DNA of 64,000 nt from Onchidella celtica (taxonomy: Eukaryota; Mollusca; Gastropoda; Systellommatophora; Onchidiidae): NCBI GenBank assembly GCA_963931925.1, contig OZ007569.1, forward strand, positions 71,169,618 through 71,233,617, written 5' to 3'. How positions within the stretch are numbered: the stretch's first letter is position 1; the number at the start of each line of letters is the position of its first letter. Below are positions 58,171 through 64,000 of this stretch, piece after piece. A program made the translations under genes and the position numbers. The notes under the pieces were generated by a model. That model was given only the letters and a program-made list of their open reading frames with translations. It was not told where the DNA came from and searched no databases.

Positions 58171-58398
58171 CTACGGATAGAAAATCCTTGGTCTGCCTCC
58201 TCTAGTTCGTCCTCTTAATTTTTCTGATCTAAAGTTATTGTTTTTATTGTCGTTGCCGTGCATTACTCCCTTGATCTCTCCAAACTTCTTCAAAGTTCTC
58301 TCGCCTTGTTCTTCCGCCAAATCAAACATACTCACGGTCACTGCAGCATGACCGATGTCACCCCTAGATTTCTTCATCTTGCTGTGGTTTTCTGTCAT
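58171..58398 (-). CDS. Small ORF with basic RGRTRGGRPR tail
   Basis: I do not recognise this ORF. The 75-residue frame MTENHSKMKKSRGDIGHAAV.. is preceded by a good acceptor (TTGTTGTTGCAG at about 58429) and an in-frame stop upstream, so the ATG at 58398 would be the start. It ends RGRTRGGRPRIFYP, where GGRPR resembles an AT-hook core. A GTGAGT after codon 21 could instead end the exon. Real protein, short coding exon and chance are all possible. Confidence 0.25.
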   Translation of the reverse strand: MTENHSKMKKSRGDIGHAAVTVSMFDLAEEQGERTLKKFGEIKGVMHGNDNKNNNFRSEKLRGRTRGGRPRIFYP

Positions 58399-59522
58399 GT
58401 GTCACACTAGCTGACCCTCGTCTTCTCTGCAACAACAAGAGGTGGGTCAAACCAGCAGCATTCCTACATTTGTTTCCCTTCCCTTCTCTCCTTTCTCCCC
58501 TCCCTCCAGCCGCAACAACAAGAGTTTAACTGTTGACAAATACACCTTAAAATCACGAAAGGACAAATAAGCAGCTTCAAAACGGATAATGTTAACCATT
58601 CTTTAAATAAATGAAGCGGACAAACAAACAAATCAAAGGCATGAATGCGCACCATGATGTTTTCCTGCTTCAAACTCGGCGACCCTCTTTTGTAAACCTA
58701 GTCCGTTCTAGTACACAACGATACCGAAAACAACCACTGGGTTCCATTTCTTTTGGTTTTGTTTTCCTTTCCGATATTGGTTTTTGAAGTTATTGGTCCC
58801 CACAGCGTTTACCGATTTCTCGCCTCTATGCTGGTATTCATTGCCATGTGAAAATTGTGCTCTGGGGAGAGTAAAGCGGCATAGGACCATTGTATTTAAC
58901 CGCAGCCAGGCGATGCTGGATTAAAATTTGAATGTTTCCCAAGGCATTAAAATCGACCAGTTTAAATGAGGATCGAACTTGTCCAGCCCGTAACCGGGCA
59001 GTGATTTCTGTACACACTTTATCTGGCTACATTAACCGTGTGTTGTTTACGTGGCAACGTTTATAGAACAACTTTTGTTATTTCAGTTGTGTTATAGGAA
59101 CCGTGAAATACTACTACTACTACCACCACTACTACTAATTATTATTGTTATTGTTATTATCATAAAAAGTTACTTTACCACCAGGGGAATCGATTTTCTC
59201 GAAAACTACCCATTGGATTTACTGAACATTTTGCCTAAGCACACATTTTACACAAAAAAATCTTAACCAACTGATTTTTTTGTTAGGCTGCAGGCTGATT
59301 TTGAGTTTGCTTCTTTGGGCTTCGTAAACTAATAAAACTAACATGTATACCAAATTATTAAAAAAGAAACAACATTTCTGAAGCACTAATTACCAAACTG
59401 TGCCCCATTCCCACCCTTCCGCAAAAAAATATTCAGTTGCTTGCTTGTTTGCGCATCCATTTCCCCGGGTTTTGATAGGAAACGAACGGGAGAAAAATGA
59501 CAATTTTGGAAAAGAAAACATA

Positions 59523-59692
59523 CCTGTTTATAATTACATCGCTTTCCGTGTCTGACTCACTCGATTCCCGTACGTTTGTGTCAAATGGAGCATGATACTC
59601 ACTTAACCATCGTTTTTCCAGTACTTTTCTTCCTCTTACACTCAAAACTCCGCTTCGATCACTTTATCTACGCCCCCGCCCCTCCCACGCCC
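59523..59692 (-). promoter_or_regulatory. Possible promoter (GC boxes) and first exon
   Basis: On the minus strand GGGCGTGGGAGGGGCGGGGG (59671-59692) holds overlapping Sp1/KLF-type GC boxes. About 30 bases on, an open stretch reads SVRGRKVLEKRWLSEYHAPF then ESSESDTESDVIINR and stops at AAACAG|GTATGT, a strong donor. It has no ATG in frame. Joining it to the acceptor near 58429 meets a stop after eight codons, so it would be 5' UTR there. No family is recognised. Confidence 0.25.
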
Positions 59693-59699
59693 AGTATTC

Positions 59700-60550
59700 C
59701 TTATTGATTTCAGACATTGGCGACTTATTAAGTTCAATGACATCCGCTATTTTGAAAGTGCTGTTTGCATTTGCAACATCGCGTTCTACTTTTGCCTACA
59801 TCAAGTCAGTTGGGTTTAAATAAATAGGGCGACAGCTGCAGACATGTATGGCCGTTTTCGTTAATTGGTTTGTTGACATTAAACTATTTTACTTTGTTAT
59901 ACCTTTTGGCAAGAGAAAAGCAACTGTGGTTGGATCAAACTGCGCGTTTTCTTTCAATAGCCATTCTTGAATCGATTGGTATTTTTTTTTTGTAAGAAAT
60001 GTGCACATCTTTAACCCCAACTTATAGTTCTTACTTGTGCTGTCTCCAATTAAATAAAACTAGTTGACCCTCTGACTCGGGGAATACACAGGTGTGATTT
60101 TTAAAGTTGAGTTTCCATGTCCAATGTGTGAAATGACGCGCAAAACGAAATTTCCTGTCATACTTTTTAGTTCTACTCGAAGAAAATGCATCTTTTTTTC
60201 CGGCTCAAAATATCGGATCACTTTCTTCTGTTCAACTCAGCAGTGGCTCAAAATCAATTAAAGTATATTAAAACTACAGCGAACTTCAAGACCTTTTAAA
60301 ATATGCCCACGCACACCTTTACGTCCTTCTACGCGAAATATGATATTTTGTAGAATTTTAAGGATCGGCGTTGAAAAAGCCTTTCATCATTACATTGGAG
60401 GCCTTACTTCCTTTATATTATGATGTTAAAAAACTTGTTTAAAATGCGTTTTGGCGCTTATCAAGCTGTTTGACAGTTCCGAGTATTCTAACTCCTTACC
60501 ACAATACTGTACTAAAGCCGCAAACGTTTAACTTGGAATTTCTCAGTTGT
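59700..60550. other. Intergenic, no gene recognised
   Basis: AT-rich sequence with no coding or repeat feature I can name. Confidence 0.5.
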
Positions 60551-60551
60551 G

Positions 60552-60826
60552 CAAAAAGTGGAGTTGGAACAAACAAGAACTCGGGTCCCGACATGACCAC
60601 TGACGTACAGTTTCCTGTCAAAAAGTGGAGTTGGAACAAACAAGAACTCGGGTCCCGACATGACCATTGACGTACAGTTTCCTGTCAAAAAGTGGAGTTG
60701 GAACAAACAAGAACTCGGGTCCCGACATGACCATTGACGTACAGTTTCCTGTCAAAAAGTGGAGTTGGAACAAACAAGAACTCGGGTCCCGACATGACCA
60801 TTGACGTACAGTTTCCTGTCAAAAAG
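60552..60826. repeat. Four 67-bp tandem repeats with TGACGTAC core
   Basis: GAGTTGGAAC recurs at 60561, 60628, 60695 and 60762, exactly 67 bp apart, with almost no differences between units. Each unit has TGACGTACAG, similar to a CRE/ATF half-site. 67 is not a multiple of three, so the open frames here are not a repeat protein. Confidence 0.95.
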
Positions 60827-60829
60827 TGT

Positions 60830-62490
60830 AAACTGCAAGGCCACCTTTTTCAGTGTAGTGGTTTTCGTGTACGAAGTAATACGTGTATTTGGGAGAGAAA
60901 TAAACTTGAGCTGGAAGTTTGGCAATAACACAACAATAATTTGTATCCAACCATTTTGGCAATTAACTGTAGATCTACGCCTGCGGGAGAAAAAGTCGTC
61001 AAGAAAATGTGCACTACCGTGCGTAAGAAGAGTATTGTTTGTTGTGTTTTCACCAAACGCTTTCTTGAAGGAAGTGACACACATGACACCAGCGCTGAAC
61101 TTATTATGCTTTACAGTAAATATCCGAAAATTTCACCGCAACAGAACAAGTTTGTTTAAAACAAAATTAACAAAAGCAAATGAACAGAGCCGAAAATTAA
61201 GCTTCATTTTAATTAAATAAAAACCCGCGCCATATGGTTTAGCGTGAAATATGAGCCCTCGCAAACTTTCAAAGAAAATTAGTGGACAGTTGTCGAGAAA
61301 ATCAGTGTTGATTCCGCTTATAGTAAATAAAGACTCATTATGGCCGAGATATCCAGCGTTGCTCGGGATAGGCCTGTAGGCATATACTTTTTACTTGTAT
61401 TCTAAATTTACTGCAGATCTTACCAACCTTTGCCCGTTTCTATGGTTGCATGGTATAGGTATGTTTTTTAAACAGCCAAAGCACACTCACTGAACCATGC
61501 ACTTATCTGGCTCTTAGAAGCGGTGTGCGCACTGGGCATTTTGTTTAGTGACCAAGCAGTACTGAGCGTGACATTCAGCGAATGGCATTCTTTCTTTTCG
61601 TAAGCCATTCAGTAAATCGTTCCTCAAGCCGTCAAATTAGCAAACAGATATTGCCCTATAAAGTTTGTTCTTCTTGCCTGAGAAAGTAAAAAGCTAGTCC
61701 TACTGGTGGGAAGCACAATTTTTTTCTTACAGCCATTTGGTAGTGATGCTTTGTAGAACACCAGACCATTGCATAATATTTTTTATTTAAAATGGTATGG
61801 TTGTTATTAAATTGCTAAAGTATAAAACAAACTATTCTCCACAGGAAACGCACGGTAATATTTGTCTTTTGTGTGAGGAAGATGTTTACTTTGTGCATTT
61901 TTTGACTGGTAAGATTGACAGGCACAAAGATAAAATAATTAACTCCAAATTTCCAGTGAAAGCAAAATAAAACCAGCAGGTACATCATATAGGGGCTATC
62001 ATACAAATATGCAATAAAAGAATTAGTTTTAGAATTCTACTCACTTTGTTTGACTTCACTTGAATCAAAAGTCATATGTATGTTTGGGCCTTCATACCTA
62101 TAGACATTGCACATGTTTTTGTTTCGGAGCTGAAGATTGTCAGCAAATCGTGTGAAACGCAACAAAGCAATCCTGCACAACACAGAGCACCACAATTCGC
62201 GCCGGAACATGGTATGCACGTGTTTGACATCTGTTGTCATGAATGTCAGGTCTGTGACATCTTTGACTTTGTCTCCTGGGCACACGTGAGGTCGTCTGCT
62301 AACGTCATCGGAACTCGGCCCCCGTTCCCATTTTTTAGTTACGCTCTTTATCTATAAATATTATTTGCAAGAGCTGCTGGGGAAAAAAGTACTTGTACAA
62401 GAAATATAAATCGTCGTTTGGAATGTAGTTTTCTGTCCGTTTATTCAGGATTTTTTTTTTCATTCCATTACATTTATTGTAACGACTTGC
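60830..62490. other. Intergenic, no gene recognised
   Basis: A 139-codon frame starts in the last 67-bp repeat and runs to 61220; it has no domain or splice support. Nothing else is seen. Confidence 0.45.
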
Positions 62491-62497
62491 CTATTTC

Positions 62498-62515
62498 AGA
62501 GAGAGAGAGAGAGAT

Positions 62516-62590
<75 letters not shown>

Positions 62591-62602
62591 GAGAGAGAGA
62601 GA
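62498..62602. repeat. (GA)n microsatellite, about 105 bp
   Basis: GA repeats are nearly uninterrupted, with two GATA and one GTGA variants. Confidence 0.95.
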
Positions 62603-63288
62603 ATCGGTGTCAAACACCGTTAAAGGCGACAATCAATTTGGCCAGATTTAATGTGAAACTACATGCCAGATCAGAATAAACCGGCAGGTTCATCTTTGTT
62701 TCAGAAAGTGAGATATTACTAGGCTTGAGTCGTGCCGTGAACATTTCTTGTAAATGGCCCAACATCGCTGACATAATTACGACGTTATTTTGACCATCGC
62801 CAGCAACAGTCAGATTTACAGAAGTGAAAGCGATCATTTACAGGTTTTGGCGATGGGCGATCATTTTGGGTGTGCCCGGAATGGCGTATTGTGGCATTCA
62901 CACCTGTTAAATACCAAACAAGCAAAAAAATGTTGACTGGTGTTCTGGACAGAGAAGATACGAATTTCCTTTTGTAAAACAGTTGTAGCATGTAAGCAAC
63001 CGTACCCTTGTCATGTCCACCTGGTTGTAAATCACAATTCCCGAAACTTCAATTTTTCTCGGATGTTATGAACAAAGAAACTAATAAGTAAACAAACAAA
63101 AAAGCCAGTCTTAACTGTAATGGCTGTAATATTCGCTGAAATATTTGAACCTGCTTTATTTGTTTTCAGAGAGAAAGGGTGGGGGTGGGATACTTACTTA
63201 CAAACAAGCTACTAGAACGTTCATGAAGTATGAGCCACACGGAGAAACTGAAGATTTGAAAGGTATGAAATTTACGTAATGTGATATA

Positions 63289-63500
63289 CGAGGGCCGTCC
63301 CAAAAGTGAGCTTCCCTCCTCTGTCGTGCCCATAAAAATTCATTGATAAACTGCGGTTGCTATGTTGAATATCTCTGATATTGCTGCAGTCTGTTTCATG
63401 TAAGTTTGCTGATTTTTAATAAAACCTCTAGATTTGACAGTGGAGAAGAAGCTTACTTGCAGGATGGACACGGTATATAGAAGCATCAGCACTGATGGCA
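63289..63500 (+). mobile_element. Possible Tc1/mariner-type end fragment
   Basis: TATACGAGGGCCGTCCCAAA followed by AGTGAGCTTCC resembles the terminal repeat of mariner-like elements (ACGAGGG..GTTC.AAAAGT), next to a TA. The opposite end and any transposase were not found, and the 3' limit is arbitrary. Confidence 0.35.
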
Positions 63501-64000
63501 CCGAGCTTCGAGCATGTCATTAAAAAAAAACCAAAATAAAACAGCCGCATACAAATAAAACTGTTCTGACTGTGTGTGGTACTTCAAGCAAAACATATCC
63601 GTCCCATCCAGCCCACCCTCGGCCGAAAGCCGTAACCCGCTGGGCCTCATGTATCACCAGTGATCACCAGTGATACACAGAAATTCATCATTCGACTGCA
63701 GTTCCCCCAAGAACTCAAGGCGAGAAAATTATTTTGAGTAATTTCTACAGTGTACACTAAATCAACCAAATGATCACGAAAACTCCTTAATTATTTTCCC
63801 AATTCTCACAAAATCAGAATTTACCCACCAGCAGAAATGGGCGCGGGGCCTGGAGGGTTAAACACAGCCTTGGACTTCGTATTGTACACAATCCCTGAGT
63901 CGTGCTAGACAAATGCTCAGTGTAACGTGGCCCACAACACCAGTGAATTGTGGGACACAGCAAAGAGTTCACTTTGAACTTTCATAAAGACATTTTTGGG
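63500..64000. other. No gene recognised
   Basis: A small TGATCACCAG duplication lies near 63657-63672. Nothing else can be supported. Confidence 0.5.

Overview
The window is animal nuclear DNA, most likely from a gastropod mollusc. It is AT-rich and has intron-split genes with GT..AG sites, many short tandem repeats (including TAGATC arrays), tRNA-derived SINEs and several classes of decayed transposon. The species cannot be told from sequence alone. I see no prokaryotic operons, rRNA, CRISPR array or virus. || Two host genes are well supported. (1) A SERTA-domain transcriptional co-regulator gene on the minus strand has its whole coding sequence in one exon (18520-19740), a likely 5' UTR exon ending at 22036, and a CCAAT-box promoter near 22.2 kb. 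(2) NAA20, the catalytic subunit of the NatB N-terminal acetyltransferase, lies on the plus strand from 25673 to 38823. I could assemble it completely from six exons (25673-25725, 28700-28724, 29262-29352, 30602-30731, 32278-32414, 38738-38823), giving 173 residues with all phases matching. Exon 2 is only 25 nt. || Layout: 0.6-7 kb is a degenerate tandem array of 0.9-1.0 kb modules with TACGAAAA-type simple repeats and a recurring minus-strand ORF that begins like a signal peptide; a SINE interrupts its right part. 7-18.5 kb has no recognisable gene and may include a very long 3' UTR of the SERTA gene. 18.5-22.3 kb is the SERTA gene and promoter. 22.3-25.6 kb is intergenic with old duplications. 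25.6-39.1 kb is NAA20; its introns hold a Merlin/ISXO2-like transposase relic, a tRNA-like fragment, five 58-bp repeats, a 503-bp MITE, a decayed LINE of the restriction-like-endonuclease (R2/NeSL-type) group, and a 2.45-kb segment bounded by 146-bp inverted repeats. 39-55 kb is a repeat zone: a hAT MITE with perfect target duplications, three L2/CR1-like LINE remnants, an RTE-like LINE insertion, SINEs, a PIF/Harbinger derivative with a MADF-like ORF, a 42-bp minisatellite, and a second MITE with TTAT target duplications. 55-64 kb has weak evidence for first exons on both strands, a 67-bp tandem repeat with a TGACGTAC core, and a long GA microsatellite. || The two genes are unrelated in function: one is a nuclear cell-cycle/transcription co-factor, the other a housekeeping co-translational modifier. 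Most of the remaining DNA is explained by mobile elements and tandem repeats. The least explained items are the signal-peptide-like module array, the MITE family with TTAT target duplications and CGATG-type ends, and the near-perfect 146-bp inverted repeat.
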